A stretch of DNA of 64,000 nucleotides, taken from the NCBI RefSeq assembly GCF_014193255.1, contig NZ_JACHZB010000001.1:714018-778017 (forward strand). The letters are read 5' to 3'. The notes beneath the pieces are model-generated. The model was not told the origin of the DNA. It worked only from the letters and a program-made list of their open reading frames with translations, and did no database searches. The stretch comes from Rhizobium sp. BK196 (GTDB lineage: Bacteria > Pseudomonadota > Alphaproteobacteria > Rhizobiales > Rhizobiaceae). This document shows positions 1 through 9,582 of the stretch, piece after piece. The translations under genes and the position numbers were made by a program. Numbering within the stretch: the first letter of the stretch is position 1; each line of letters opens with the position of its first letter.

Positions 1-408
1 CGGAAGACGCGCGATCTTCTGGCGCGCGGCATCAACATCGAGAGCGACGAGCGATGTCGCGCCATCAAGGCCGAGAAGCTGAAGAATCTCGATTTCGGAG
101 GTCTGATTGTTGCCGGAAACCTTCACGTCCTCGATAGCAAAACCGACAGCGCTGGTCGTTGCCTGCGCGACCGCTTCCGTATGGCCGCCGAGTGACATGC
201 CATAGAGACCGGTCGCAGCCAGGAAACCGAGTGCAGAAACCGTGCCCGTGTGTGCGGGGATATGGATGCGCCCGCTACCGAGGCTGACGAAGAAGCGCAC
301 GACTCGGCGCAGCGGACGCGGCAGCACGCGACGCTCGTCGGCTTCCGCAATCGGAAGCTCGATGTAACGGCTGGGGCGCCCTATCCTTTTGACCGTCAAC
401 GCAAACAA
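1..408 (-). CDS. ftsQ: Cell division protein FtsQ (N-terminal part; gene runs off the window)
   Basis: FtsQ is a bitopic inner-membrane divisome protein that links early and late division proteins (FtsB/FtsL, FtsW/FtsI). About 136 residues are visible. A basic cytoplasmic tail (RIGRPSRY) is followed by a membrane segment near residues 45-70 and then the start of the POTRA domain (VEDVKVSGN). I place the start at a TTG at 408 because GGAGG lies about 7 nt upstream and no ATG fits. This makes ftsQ overlap the 3' end of ddlB by 13 nt, so the two are probably translationally coupled. ftsA and ftsZ would be expected to follow outside the window. Identity follows from position after ddlB and the N-terminal layout; the C-terminal half is not visible. 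Confidence 0.88.
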   Translation of the reverse strand, partial: MFALTVKRIGRPSRYIELPIAEADERRVLPRPLRRVVRFFVSLGSGRIHIPAHTGTVSALGFLAATGLYGMSLGGHTEAVAQATTSAVGFAIEDVKVSGNNQTSEIEILQLLGLDGATSLVALDVDAARQKIARLP

Positions 409-1322
409 GACGCGTCCTCCACCATCCACCGGAGAAATGCACCAAAGGAATATCCGGCATGGCCGGCCATTTCGGGCACAAGGGAGGTTGGAGTCATGCC
501 TGGCTGGGTATTGACCTCCAGCCAGATGATCTCGCCGTCTTCGGAAAAACGATCGTCGTAACGAAAGTCGGACCGACTGACGCCGCGGCAACCGATTGCT
601 TGATGCGCCCTTAATGCCAATGTTTGTATTTTTTGGTAAATTTTCGGTGAAATTTTAGCCGGCAAGACATGTTTTGAGCCACCCGACGCATACTTGGAGT
701 CGTAATCATAGAAATTGTGGCCCTGTGGTACCACCTCGATGACATCCATGGGTTGATCGCCCATCACACCGCAGGTCAACTCGCGACCATGGATGTAGCG
801 CTCGACGATGACTTCCTCGCCATAACGCCATTCGTCCGAGCCGATAACCTGTGGCGGATGCGCCTGATCCTCACCGACGATGACGACGCCGAAACTGGAA
901 CCTTCGCGCACCGGCTTGACCACATAGGGCGCCTTCATCGGATGCTCCGACGGGAACGAGAAGCGATTCAGAACCTGCGATTCGGCGACCGGAACACCGG
1001 CGGCCCCAGCCACACGCTTCGCCCGGCCCTTGTCCATGGCAAGCGCGGAGGCAAGCACACCCGAATGCGTATATGGAATCTGCAGATATTCGAGAATGCC
1101 CTGAATGGTGCCGTCCTCGCCGAAAGGCCCATGTAAGGCATTGAAGACAACATCGGGCTTCAGAGCAGAAAGCTTTTCGGAAATGTCGCGCTCGACATCG
1201 ATGCGCGTCACCTTGAAACCTTCACCTTCGAGAGCATCGGCACACGCCTTCCCCGAGGAAAGGCTGACAGGCCTCTCCGAGGAAAATCCGCCCATCAGGA
1301 CAGCTACGTGCTCGCGACTCAT
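396..1322 (-). CDS. ddlB: D-alanine--D-alanine ligase
   Basis: A cytoplasmic ATP-grasp enzyme that joins two D-alanines to make the dipeptide MurF adds to the peptidoglycan precursor. The 308-residue protein starts [12 protein letters not shown], has the N-terminal [11 protein letters not shown] glycine loop, the ATP-grasp [11 protein letters not shown] segment and the C-terminal metal and phosphate motif [10 protein letters not shown]. The frame is open 31 codons further upstream, but that stretch is unlike the family; the ATG at 1322 has GGGGGT a few bases before it. ddlB leads the ddlB-ftsQ unit here and is separated from murB by an inserted block (1598-4909), so it needs its own promoter. 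See the CtrA-like site at 1430-1457. Confidence 0.95.
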   Translation of the reverse strand: MSREHVAVLMGGFSSERPVSLSSGKACADALEGEGFKVTRIDVERDISEKLSALKPDVVFNALHGPFGEDGTIQGILEYLQIPYTHSGVLASALAMDKGRAKRVAGAAGVPVAESQVLNRFSFPSEHPMKAPYVVKPVREGSSFGVVIVGEDQAHPPQVIGSDEWRYGEEVIVERYIHGRELTCGVMGDQPMDVIEVVPQGHNFYDYDSKYASGGSKHVLPAKISPKIYQKIQTLALRAHQAIGCRGVSRSDFRYDDRFSEDGEIIWLEVNTQPGMTPTSLVPEMAGHAGYSFGAFLRWMVEDASCLR

Positions 1323-1429
1323 CAACACCCCCAAAAATAACTTCCACTCTGCCGAACCGAGGCTTGCGCGAAGCTGGTCTGCGCGGTTCGTGGTCTTTGT
1401 CTGACTTGGGTGCATTAGAGCATCATTAT

Positions 1430-1457
1430 GGTTAACGAATCGTTTACTTTCGTTAAC
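1430..1457 (-). promoter_or_regulatory. CtrA-like binding site and inverted repeat upstream of ddlB
   Basis: Read on the minus strand, 1446-1430 is TAAA-N7-TTAACC, one mismatch from the alphaproteobacterial CtrA consensus TTAA-N7-TTAACC. The same place is a perfect 9-bp inverted repeat (GTTAACGAA at 1431-1439, TTCGTTAAC at 1449-1457) with a 9-nt spacer. It lies about 110-135 nt before the ddlB ATG, in the 275-nt gap (1323-1597) between ddlB and the broken aquaporin gene. CtrA control of division genes is established in Caulobacter; its role here is inferred from sequence only. Confidence 0.45.
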
Positions 1458-1597
1458 TCCGCCTTGCCGTATGCTTCATTTTTCTGCCGTTTCGATCCCT
1501 CGAATATCGCAGTGAATAAGTCGCAAGCACGCTGGAAAACAAAAAAACCGCACGGAAAAACCACGCGGGTTCAATGGCATGCAGCGATGTTTTGCGA

Positions 1598-2295
1598 TCA
1601 GTCCTTATCGCCGAAGAACTTCCAGACGAGGCCGCCAATCGCACCCCCAGCAAGCGGCGCGATCCAGAACAGCCAGAGTTGCTGCAGCGCCCAACCGCCG
1701 ACGAAAAGCGCCTGCCCGGTCGAACGCGCAGGATTGACGGAGGTGTTCGTAACGGGGATCGAGACGAGATGAATCAGCGTCAACCCGAGGCCGATCGCAA
1801 GCGGCGCAAAGCCGGCAGGCACCCTGCTGCTGGTCGATCCCAGGATGATGATCAGGAAGAACATGGTCAGGAGAATTTCGATCAGCAGTGCCGAAAGCAA
1901 CGAATAAGCGCCCGGAGAATGTTCGCCATATCCGTTGGCGGCGAACCCGCCGAGATCGAAACCCGCTTTGCCACTGGCGATGAGGTAGAGCGCTGCGGCA
2001 GCGGCGATGGCACCGATCACCTGCGCGGTGATATAAGGAATGAGACGCGTCGCGGGAAAACGTCCCGCAACGACAAGGCCGAGAGAGACGGCCGGATTGA
2101 AATGACCGCCGGACCGCCCACGGCATAGGCCATGGTGACGACGGTCAAACCAAAGGCCAGCGCCACGCCGGCAAAGCCGATTCCAAGTTCTGGATACGCG
2201 GCCGCCAGCACGGCACTGCCGCATCCGCCGAAGACCAACCAGAACGTACCGAAAAACTCAGCAGCAAGACTTTTTTGCACAAGACGTTTTTGCAT
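1598..2295 (-). pseudogene. aqpZ: Aquaporin Z family channel, frameshifted
   Basis: The product would be a six-helix MIP-family water channel. The first frame starts at 2295 with [18 protein letters not shown] and reads to AYAVGG near 2112. The homologous continuation, HFNPAV (first NPA box) through TSVNPARS (second NPA box) to WKFFGDKD, is in another frame ending at 1598. Intact AqpZ proteins have [12 protein letters not shown] here. In this sequence only five bases stand where nine would encode His-Ile-Ser, a net loss of 4 nt at about 2111-2117. Both halves are otherwise well preserved, so this is either a very recent pseudogene or a sequencing error. It has an AAGGG ribosome site and is transcribed towards ddlB. 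Confidence 0.85.
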
Positions 2296-2507
2296 ATGTG
2301 CCCTTCCATTTCCTCAACTAGAGGGTTTTCCATAAATCGATTGCAATCCGATTCCGGTCAAGATTCGGAACCAACCCACGGCAAGCCTGAGGCAAGGCTG
2401 AGAAATCGCCACGCTTGGCAGACCGTGCCGCATCGAGGCGACCTCGCCCCATCGGCGGATCATCTCTCTTGTGTCATATTCTTGCGTGTGCGGGCATTTT
2501 CTCAGCC

Positions 2508-2522
2508 TTAAAATTGCGTTAA
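2508..2522. promoter_or_regulatory. TTAA-N7-TTAA motif upstream of the MHS transporter gene
   Basis: TTAA at 2508-2511 and TTAA at 2519-2522 are separated by 7 nt, which is the spacing of CtrA half-sites, although the flanking base is G rather than the preferred C. It lies about 48 nt before the transporter start, inside the divergent intergenic region 2296-2569 between aqpZ and the transporter. It may be a chance match in an A+T-richer stretch. I see nothing else of note in the gap. Confidence 0.25.
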
Positions 2523-2569
2523 GAGCGACAGCTCTCAAGCAAATCGATAAAATACTGATTGGAATGAAC

Positions 2570-3865
2570 ATGACAGACGCGATCTCAGTATCGCCGAGCC
2601 CTTCGAGCAGCACGCAGGTCAATTCCCCCGCACGCGTCCTGATCGCTAGCCTCATCGGCACCACGATCGAATTCTTCGACTTCTACGTCTATGCGACGGC
2701 AGCCGTCCTCGTTTTCCCGCACCTCTTCTTTCCGTCGAGCGATCCAACCTCTGCGCTGCTGCAGTCGCTGGTGACCTTCTCGATCGCCTTCTTCGCCCGC
2801 CCCTTCGGCGCCGTGGTCTTCGGCCATTTCGGCGATAAGGTCGGCCGCAAGGCGACGCTGGTGGCAGCCCTGATGACCATGGGCCTGTCGACCGTGGTGA
2901 TCGGTATTCTGCCGGGCTACGATGCGATCGGCATCGCCGCTCCGCTGCTGCTTGCGCTGTGCCGCTTCGGCCAGGGCCTCGGCCTCGGCGGCGAATGGGG
3001 CGGCGCGGTGCTGCTCGCGACGGAAAACGCTCCTCCCGGCAAGCGCAGCTGGTACGCCATGTTCCCTCAGCTCGGCGCGCCGATCGGCTTCATCCTTTCC
3101 TCCGGCTTCTTCCTGATCTTGGCGGAAACCATGAGCAACGAGGACTTCCTCGCCTATGGCTGGCGCATTCCCTTCATCGCCAGTCTGGCATTGGTCGCCG
3201 TCGGTCTCTACGTCCGCTTGAAGATTGCGGAAACGCCGGAATTCCAGAAGGCCGTCGAAAAGCACGAGCGCGTCGCCGTTCCAGTCGCCACCGTCTTCCG
3301 CGGTCATCTGCGCAGCCTGATTCTCGGCACGTTCATCGCCGTTGCCACTTTTGTGCTCTTCTACCTGATGACGGTCTTCACGCTGTCCTGGGGCACGACG
3401 AAACTCGGCTACACGCGTGAGCAGTTCCTCGTCGTTCAGCTCGTCGGCGTCGTCTTCTTCGGCCTGACGATCCCGCTCTCCGGCTGGCTGTCTGATCGTT
3501 ACTCGCGTCGCATGATCCTGACACTGACGACGATCGCCATTGCCATCTTCGGCTTCTTCTATGCGAGCCTGCTGACGGCGGGCCTCACAGGCGCCTTCCT
3601 GTGCTCGATCATCGGGCTTGGCCTGATGGGCTTCACCTACGGTCCGATCGGCGCAGCGCTCGCAGCCCCCTTCCCAACCATGGTGCGCTACACCGGCGCC
3701 TCGATGACCTTCAACCTCGGCGGCATCTTCGGAGCTTCGCTCGCCCCCTATATCGCCACCTGGCTCGCGACCAACTACAGCCTGAACTATGTCGGCTATT
3801 ACCTCGCCGCCTCGGCTGCGATCTCACTGATCTGCATCCGGTTATCGGGCCGCGAGGAAGTCTGA
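2570..3865 (+). CDS. MHS-family MFS transporter (metabolite:H+ symporter)
   Basis: A 431-residue inner-membrane permease of the major facilitator superfamily, metabolite:proton symporter type (relatives of ShiA, ProP and KgtP). Diagnostic pieces are GTTIEFFDFYVYA in helix 1, the loop 2-3 motif GDKVGRK, and RFGQGLGLGGEWGGAVLL in helix 4, followed by repeated hydrophobic helices and a second GWLSDRYSRR loop. The substrate cannot be read from sequence; organic acids, betaine-like compounds or shikimate are known for the family. Of two nearby ATGs I chose the one at 2570 because GGA lies 6 nt upstream; 2564 is the alternative. It lies within the block that splits the dcw cluster and is followed by a strong terminator. 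Confidence 0.87.
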   Translation: MTDAISVSPSPSSSTQVNSPARVLIASLIGTTIEFFDFYVYATAAVLVFPHLFFPSSDPTSALLQSLVTFSIAFFARPFGAVVFGHFGDKVGRKATLVAALMTMGLSTVVIGILPGYDAIGIAAPLLLALCRFGQGLGLGGEWGGAVLLATENAPPGKRSWYAMFPQLGAPIGFILSSGFFLILAETMSNEDFLAYGWRIPFIASLALVAVGLYVRLKIAETPEFQKAVEKHERVAVPVATVFRGHLRSLILGTFIAVATFVLFYLMTVFTLSWGTTKLGYTREQFLVVQLVGVVFFGLTIPLSGWLSDRYSRRMILTLTTIAIAIFGFFYASLLTAGLTGAFLCSIIGLGLMGFTYGPIGAALAAPFPTMVRYTGASMTFNLGGIFGASLAPYIATWLATNYSLNYVGYYLAASAAISLICIRLSGREEV

Positions 3866-3886
3866 ACTTCATACTTCCTGAACAAG

Positions 3887-3918
3887 AAGCCGCGACGCAC
3901 ACCGTCGCGGCTTTTTTT
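3887..3918 (+). terminator. Rho-independent terminator after the MHS transporter
   Basis: An 11-bp perfect stem (AAGCCGCGACG at 3887-3897 with CGTCGCGGCTT at 3903-3913) has a 5-nt loop and runs into seven T residues. It lies 22 nt after the transporter stop and separates it from the epimerase gene. Confidence 0.9.
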
Positions 3919-3979
3919 ATTGATGCGACCGCCAGTTCCGGTTAGCGAAGACCTCCATGGGCCGAACAGGGAGAAGATC

Positions 3980-4909
3980 ATGCGATGCCTCGTCACCGGC
4001 GCAGCCGGCTTCGTCGGCGCTCCCCTAATCGAACGTCTGCGCAAAGAGCGGATTTGCGATGTAACGGTCACGACACGATCCGCGACACCAGCATTCCCGC
4101 CTGACATCAGGCATTTCCTTATCGATATCACCGAGAAGACTGATTGGACTGCAGCGATCGAAGGCGTCGATGTCATCGTCCATCTTGCTGCCCGCGTTCA
4201 TATCATGAATGATCGCTCGGCCGATCCTCTGGCGGATTTCCGCCGGGCCAACACCGCCTCAACACTCAATCTTGCCGAACAGGCAGCCCGAGCGGGCGTG
4301 AAGCGCTTCGTCTTCATCAGCACCATCAAGGTCAACGGCGAAGAAACTGATCGGCCGTTTCGGCACGATGATGCGCCGAAGCCGCTCGATCCCTACGGCA
4401 TTTCCAAATTGGAAAGCGAAATCGGCCTGCGCGAGATCTCCGCCCGTACTGGCATGGATGTCGTCATCATCCGCCCCCCGCTGGTTTATGGCCCCGGCGC
4501 GCGCGGTAACTTCGCCCTGCTGGTCGGGCTTGTCCGCAAGAAATTGCCCCTGCCTTTTGCCTCGCTGAAAAACAGTCGCACGCTGGTCGCCGTGCAGAAC
4601 CTCGTCGATCTCATCATCACCGGCATGCAGCATCCCGCCGCCGCTGGCGAGACCTTTCTCGCGGGAGATGGCGAAGACTTATCGACACCGGGACTAATCG
4701 AAGGGATCGCCGCTGGTCTCGGCGTCAAGCCCAAGCTGCTCCCCTTCCCGCCATCGCTGATGCATATGGCGGCCAGGATCATCGGAAAGGAAGCCGTCTA
4801 CCAGCGCCTCTGCGGCTCGCTGCAGGTCGACATTTCCCACGCACGTGACGTGTTGGGCTGGAAACCCGTCGTCACGCCGCGTGAAGGACTGAGGCTCGCG
4901 GTAAAGTAG
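3980..4909 (+). CDS. NAD-dependent epimerase/dehydratase family protein (UDP-4-keto-sugar reductase-like)
   Basis: A 309-residue extended short-chain dehydrogenase. The N terminus MRCLVTGAAGFVGAPL carries the Rossmann GxxGxxG motif. The catalytic pattern is the Thr/Ser region FISTIKVNG plus YGISK (YxxxK). The phrase HLAARVHIMND recalls WbpV/WreQ-type enzymes that act on nucleotide-linked quinovosamine precursors for O-antigen, so a role in surface polysaccharide synthesis is plausible but not proven; UDP-glucose 4-epimerase-like activity is the alternative. The ATG at 3980 has GGGAG 6 nt upstream. It converges on murB with a 3-nt gap (4910-4912) and no visible terminator between them, so the two transcripts may overlap at their 3' ends. 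Confidence 0.8.
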   Translation: MRCLVTGAAGFVGAPLIERLRKERICDVTVTTRSATPAFPPDIRHFLIDITEKTDWTAAIEGVDVIVHLAARVHIMNDRSADPLADFRRANTASTLNLAEQAARAGVKRFVFISTIKVNGEETDRPFRHDDAPKPLDPYGISKLESEIGLREISARTGMDVVIIRPPLVYGPGARGNFALLVGLVRKKLPLPFASLKNSRTLVAVQNLVDLIITGMQHPAAAGETFLAGDGEDLSTPGLIEGIAAGLGVKPKLLPFPPSLMHMAARIIGKEAVYQRLCGSLQVDISHARDVLGWKPVVTPREGLRLAVK

Positions 4910-4912
4910 CGC

Positions 4913-5887
4913 CTACTCCGTCGTGACGCCCTGGAACGGGCGAACCTCGCGGTCCGGCATGAAAAGGCCGAGACGCTTGATTTCCCATTCGAGCTTGATG
5001 CCCGCCGTTTCGAAAACCTTGCGGCGCACTTCTTCACCGAGATATTCGAGATCATAGCCCGTCGCCTGCCCCATGTTGATCATGAAGTTGCAGTGAAGAG
5101 ACGACATCTGCGCGCTGCCGATGACCAAACCACGGCAGTCCGCCTCGTCGATCAGCTTCCACGCGGAATGACCCTCGGGATTCTTGAAAGTCGAACCACC
5201 GGTCTTTTCGCGAATCGGCTGCACCGTCTCGCGGTGATTGCGCACGGCATCCATTTCAGCGCGAATCTTCGCGCGGTCGTCGGGATAGCCCTCGAACAGC
5301 ACCGACGTGAAGATCAGGTCGTCAGCAGCGTCAGAGTGGCGATAGGAATAGCCCATCTCGGCATTCGACAGCACATGCCTGTTGCCCTTGCGGTCGATTG
5401 CCCGCACCTCGATGAGACGATCCTTCGTTTCCGCGCCATTGGCGCCGGCGTTCATGCGCGCAGCACCGCCGATACCGCCTGGAATGCCGTAGTAGAAGGC
5501 GAAACCGCCAATGCCATTGTCCATCGCCATGGCGGCAACATGCTTGTCAGGGCAGATGGCACCGGCGAGAATGCGGTTTTCGCCTGCGAGTTCGACAAAG
5601 CCGAAGCCCTTGGCCGACAGGCGCAGCACGACTCCCGGAATGCCGCCATCGCGCACCAGAATATTCGAGCCGACGCCGACGACCGTCAGCGGCACTTCAT
5701 CCGGCAGGATCTTCAGGAAGGCAATCAGATCCTCTTCGTCATGCGGCTGGAACATCAGCTCGGCCAGTCCGCCGGCGCGGAACCAGGTGACGCGGTCCAT
5801 GGGGGCATCCGGCGTCAGTCGGCCGCGAATGTCCTTTACGCCCTCTCCGAGAGAGGCAAGAAGCTTTTCCCCGTTAACCTGTTTCAT
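4913..5887 (-). CDS. murB: UDP-N-acetylenolpyruvoylglucosamine reductase
   Basis: MurB is a cytoplasmic flavoenzyme that uses NADPH to reduce UDP-GlcNAc-enolpyruvate to UDP-MurNAc. The 324-residue protein shows the FAD-binding [14 protein letters not shown] segment, [17 protein letters not shown], and the GGSTFKNP motif with the catalytic serine, as in type I/II MurB. The ATG at 5887 overlaps the murC stop as ATGA, so the start is firm even though the frame is open 17 codons upstream. In relatives murB is usually followed directly by ddlB; here the next same-strand gene is the broken aqpZ. Confidence 0.96.
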   Translation of the reverse strand: MKQVNGEKLLASLGEGVKDIRGRLTPDAPMDRVTWFRAGGLAELMFQPHDEEDLIAFLKILPDEVPLTVVGVGSNILVRDGGIPGVVLRLSAKGFGFVELAGENRILAGAICPDKHVAAMAMDNGIGGFAFYYGIPGGIGGAARMNAGANGAETKDRLIEVRAIDRKGNRHVLSNAEMGYSYRHSDAADDLIFTSVLFEGYPDDRAKIRAEMDAVRNHRETVQPIREKTGGSTFKNPEGHSAWKLIDEADCRGLVIGSAQMSSLHCNFMINMGQATGYDLEYLGEEVRRKVFETAGIKLEWEIKRLGLFMPDREVRPFQGVTTE

Positions 5888-7299
5888 GCGGACTTTCCTG
5901 AAAGGTCTTGCAACTGCTTCGGCAGCGCTGCTGCCCAATATGTAATGCTACCAGCACCCAGGAGAACCACAAAGTCCCCGGGCTTTGCAATCTCTGCTAC
6001 CATCTGAGGTAGAGCTTCAGCCGAAGGAAGGAAGCGCGCGTCGCGATGACCACCCGATTTGATGCGGGAAACCAGCGATTCCGAATCCGCACCCTCGATG
6101 GCCTCTTCACCTGCAGCGTAGACGGGCGCGATGAAAATACTGTCCGCATCATTAAAGCAGGCGGCAAATTCCTCGAATAGGCTCGACAGGCGGGTATAGC
6201 GGTGAGGCTGGTGTACGGCGATGATCCGCCCCTTGCAGGCCTCGCGAGCGGCGCGCAGCACCGCCTTGATCTCGACCGGATGATGGCCGTAGTCGTCGAA
6301 GACCTGCACGCCGTTCCATTCGCCCGTCAGCGTGAAGCGACGCTTGACGCCGCCGAAGGAGGCAAGCCCTTTGGCTATATCCTCGCGGGACATGCCGAGC
6401 CGGTTGGCGACGGCAATGGCCGCTGTGGCATTCGAGATATTGTGACGGCCGGGCATCGGCATGATGAGATCATCGAGCCTGATGACCTGTCCCGTACGGC
6501 GGCGGCGAATTTCGACATCGAAAATCGAGCGCGTGCCGTCGATGCGCACATTCATGAAGCGCACATCGGCCTGTGGGTTTTCGCCGTAGGTGATGACCTT
6601 GCGGTCTTCGATACGACTGACCAGGGCCTGAACCTCGGGATGATCGAGGCACATGACACCGAAGCCGTAAAAAGGGACGTTCTCGACGAACTGCCGGAAG
6701 GCGGCGCGAACCGCATCGAAATTGCCGTAATGGTCGAGATGCTCAGGATCGATATTGGTCACGACAGCGACGTCGGCGGGCAGCTTCAGGAAGGTGCCGT
6801 CGGATTCGTCCGCTTCGACCACCATCCACTCACCCTCGCCCATTCGCGCATTCGTGCCGTAGGCATTGATGATGCCGCCATTGATGACCGTCGGATCCAG
6901 CCCGCCGGCTTCGAGCAGCGTAGCGACCAGCGAAGTGGTCGTCGTCTTGCCATGCGTGCCGCCGATGGCAATCGCATTGCGGAAGCGCATCAGCTCGGCG
7001 AGCATTTCGGCGCGGCGCACGACAGGCAGGAGTTTTTCGCGCGCGGCGATGAGTTCCGGATTGCTCTTCTTGATCGCGGTCGAGACCACGACGACTTCGG
7101 CATCGCCGAGGTTTTCCGCCTTGTGGCCTACGAAGACCTCGATGCCCTTGTCGCGCAGGCGCTGCACATTGGCACTGTCGGCCTGATCCGACCCCTGCAC
7201 CCTGTGGCCGAGATTATGCAGCACCTCGGCGATACCGCTCATGCCGATACCGCCAATGCCGATGAAATGGACGAGGCCGATTGCCTTCGGCAGCTTCAT
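5884..7299 (-). CDS. murC: UDP-N-acetylmuramate--L-alanine ligase
   Basis: MurC adds the first amino acid, L-alanine, to UDP-MurNAc using ATP in the cytoplasm. The 471-residue length is normal. The N-terminal Rossmann-like loop [17 protein letters not shown] binds the UDP substrate, [11 protein letters not shown] is the Mur-ligase P-loop, and EADESDGTF and [11 protein letters not shown] are central-domain motifs. It overlaps murG upstream and murB downstream by four bases each (ATGA), so the three are translationally linked in one operon. Confidence 0.97.
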   Translation of the reverse strand: MKLPKAIGLVHFIGIGGIGMSGIAEVLHNLGHRVQGSDQADSANVQRLRDKGIEVFVGHKAENLGDAEVVVVSTAIKKSNPELIAAREKLLPVVRRAEMLAELMRFRNAIAIGGTHGKTTTTSLVATLLEAGGLDPTVINGGIINAYGTNARMGEGEWMVVEADESDGTFLKLPADVAVVTNIDPEHLDHYGNFDAVRAAFRQFVENVPFYGFGVMCLDHPEVQALVSRIEDRKVITYGENPQADVRFMNVRIDGTRSIFDVEIRRRRTGQVIRLDDLIMPMPGRHNISNATAAIAVANRLGMSREDIAKGLASFGGVKRRFTLTGEWNGVQVFDDYGHHPVEIKAVLRAAREACKGRIIAVHQPHRYTRLSSLFEEFAACFNDADSIFIAPVYAAGEEAIEGADSESLVSRIKSGGHRDARFLPSAEALPQMVAEIAKPGDFVVLLGAGSITYWAAALPKQLQDLSGKSA

Positions 7300-8420
7300 G
7301 CACGTGCCCCCTTGAATTCTGCAACTGTCTTGCCGGCGGCAATAGCCTCAACCATGTCGGCAAGCAAGTTCGCTGCGTCAGGTTTTCCCGCAAGCTTGGC
7401 GGCAGCCGCCATGCTCGCGAGCTTCTCCGGATCGTTCATCACATGCGTCAGGATGGAAGCGATGCGTTCGGGCGAAAGCTCCGACTGTGCGATCACTTTG
7501 GCTCCGCCGGTCGCTGCCAGCGCCGCCGCATTGGCAGCCTGGTCATGGTCGAGCGCATGGGGATAAGGCACGAGCACGGCTGGGCGGCCGATGACGGATA
7601 TTTCCGAAACCGTCGACGCTCCGGAGCGGCAGATGACCAGATGTGCCCTGGCAAGGCGCTCCGCCATATCATTGAAAAACGGCGCGATATCGGCACCCAT
7701 CTGCAGCTGCGCCACACAACCCCGCACCATCTCCATATCCTCGGGGCGAACCTGCTGTGTCACCTTCAACCGCGTGCGCAGCGCATCATCGAGAAGGCTG
7801 ATCGCCGTCGGCATCGCCTTGGAGAAATATTGCGCGCCCTGGCTGCCGCCGAAGACCACAAGATTGAAATCCTCGCCCGGATGCGACGGCATGTAAGGCT
7901 GTTCGGCCGCGGCAAGGATCGCCGGCCGCACGGGATTGCCGGTTGTAATCGTCTTGTCGGAAAACGTGCCGCCGCTCTCGGGCAGGAAGCCGCCGGCAAT
8001 CGCCCGGACGCGCGGCGCGAGCGCCTTGTTGGCGCGCCCCATTACAGCATTCTGCTCATGCAGCATCGAGGGTACGCCGAGGCGGGTGGCGGCAAGCAAC
8101 GGCGGCACGGTCGGATACCCACCGAAGCCAACGACGACAACGGGCTTCCACCTCTGGATCAGCCGCTTTGCGGCGCGCATTCCGGTCCAGAGCTTCCACA
8201 GAGTACGGGCAACGGCCACGGGATTCTTGGAACCGATCGTTGCCGACGGCACGACATGGATCTCATCGGCCGGAAACTTGCCGGCATAGCGTTCAGCACG
8301 ACTGTCTGTAACGAGATGCACGGAATAGCCGCGCTCCTTCAGCTTGAAGGCGAGCGCTTCGGCCGGAAAGACGTGACCGCCGGTTCCTCCGGCGGCAAGA
8401 AGGACAATGCCCTTGCTCAT
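7296..8420 (-). CDS. murG: UDP-GlcNAc:undecaprenyl-pyrophosphoryl-MurNAc-pentapeptide N-acetylglucosaminyltransferase
   Basis: MurG is the peripheral inner-membrane GT-B glycosyltransferase that converts lipid I to lipid II. The 374 residues begin with the glycine loop [25 protein letters not shown] and [12 protein letters not shown] follow, and the C-terminal donor-binding region contains [11 protein letters not shown]. The gene starts 6 nt after the ftsW stop and overlaps murC by ATGA. Order and content match the standard rhizobial dcw cluster. Confidence 0.97.
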   Translation of the reverse strand: MSKGIVLLAAGGTGGHVFPAEALAFKLKERGYSVHLVTDSRAERYAGKFPADEIHVVPSATIGSKNPVAVARTLWKLWTGMRAAKRLIQRWKPVVVVGFGGYPTVPPLLAATRLGVPSMLHEQNAVMGRANKALAPRVRAIAGGFLPESGGTFSDKTITTGNPVRPAILAAAEQPYMPSHPGEDFNLVVFGGSQGAQYFSKAMPTAISLLDDALRTRLKVTQQVRPEDMEMVRGCVAQLQMGADIAPFFNDMAERLARAHLVICRSGASTVSEISVIGRPAVLVPYPHALDHDQAANAAALAATGGAKVIAQSELSPERIASILTHVMNDPEKLASMAAAAKLAGKPDAANLLADMVEAIAAGKTVAEFKGARA

Positions 8421-8426
8421 AATACC

Positions 8427-9581
8427 TTACTCCGCCGGCATGCCGTGCGGCACGCGGAAGAGGCTCCGGTCCTGCGCACGTTTTTCCGGGCGATGGCGCG
8501 TCAGCGCCAGAATGAAGCCGGCCGTCACGCAGATCGCCACCATCGACGAACCACCATAGGAAATCAGCGGCAGCGTCATGCCCTTTGCCGGCAGCAGTTC
8601 GAGATTGACGCCGATGTTAATAATCGACTGTATGCCCATCTGCAGCACGAGGCCGGCGACGGCAAAGCGATTGAAGTCGTTGCGTTCGCGATAAGCATGC
8701 GACAGGCCGCGCAGCACCAGCACCGTGAAGATGGCGACGAGCGCGATGCAGAAGACGATGCCGAATTCCTCGGCCGCAACCGAGAAGATGAAGTCGGTAT
8801 GGGCGTCCGGGATGATGCGCTTGACGATGCCCTCGCCCGGCCCCTGCCCGAACCAGTCGCCCCGAATGATCGCCTCGCGGGCGGTATCGATCTGGAACGT
8901 ATCGCCCTCGCCGGTCAGGAACTTGTCGATTCGCCCCGCTACGTGCGGAAAGACATAATACGCCGTCACGAGGCCGCCTGCACCACCGGCGCCGAGCACG
9001 ATGATCCAGAGCCAGGGCATGCCGGCCATGAAGAACATGCCGCCCCAGACGGCCGTCGTCAGGATCGTCTGGCCAAGGTCGGGTTGCGCCACGAGAAGGG
9101 CTGCGACCATGCCGAACAGGATGATAGCAAAAAGGTTGCCCGGGATTTCCGGCTGGCGGGCATGTTCGGAAAAGAGCCAGGCGCAGACGACGACGAAGGC
9201 CGGCTTCATAAATTCCGAAGGCTGAATGGAGATACCCGCAAGCGTCACCCAGCGGCGGGATCCCTTGACTTCGATTCCGAAGAATAGCGCCAGAAGCATC
9301 ATGGCGAGTGCCACGATCAGCAGGATGATCGCGGTGCGCCGCACCTGGCGCGGCGTCAGGAAGGAAAGGCCGAGCATGACCGCAATCGACGGGATCATGA
9401 AGGCCGCATGGCGCTTGACGAAGTGGAAAGGCTCCAGGCCGATGCGCTCGGCAACCGCCGGCGACGCCGCAAAGGAGAGCATGAAGCCGATGCCCATCAG
9501 GAAGAGGAACAGGGCCAGGAAGAAACGGTCGATGGTCCAGAACCAATCGGCCAATGCTCCACGTTCCGCGCGGCTCACCAT
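8427..9581 (-). CDS. ftsW: Peptidoglycan glycosyltransferase FtsW (SEDS family)
   Basis: FtsW is the polytopic septal SEDS glycan polymerase that works with FtsI. The 384-residue protein has about ten hydrophobic segments. It carries the large periplasmic loop with RREAIIRGDW-like sequence, the SEDS signature TDFIFSVAAEEFG, and the C-terminal LPLISYGGSSM motif. It starts 1 nt after the murD stop (TGACATG), so it is likely coupled to murD. Its position between murD and murG favours FtsW over RodA. Confidence 0.96.
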   Translation of the reverse strand: MVSRAERGALADWFWTIDRFFLALFLFLMGIGFMLSFAASPAVAERIGLEPFHFVKRHAAFMIPSIAVMLGLSFLTPRQVRRTAIILLIVALAMMLLALFFGIEVKGSRRWVTLAGISIQPSEFMKPAFVVVCAWLFSEHARQPEIPGNLFAIILFGMVAALLVAQPDLGQTILTTAVWGGMFFMAGMPWLWIIVLGAGGAGGLVTAYYVFPHVAGRIDKFLTGEGDTFQIDTAREAIIRGDWFGQGPGEGIVKRIIPDAHTDFIFSVAAEEFGIVFCIALVAIFTVLVLRGLSHAYRERNDFNRFAVAGLVLQMGIQSIINIGVNLELLPAKGMTLPLISYGGSSMVAICVTAGFILALTRHRPEKRAQDRSLFRVPHGMPAE

Positions 9582-9582
9582 G

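Noticed and set aside
7281..9287. Long plus-strand open frame (668 codons) opposite murG and ftsW
   Set aside because: It lies fully antisense to well-conserved genes in high G+C DNA, where such frames are common; its composition is His/Arg-rich with no known domain or ribosome site.
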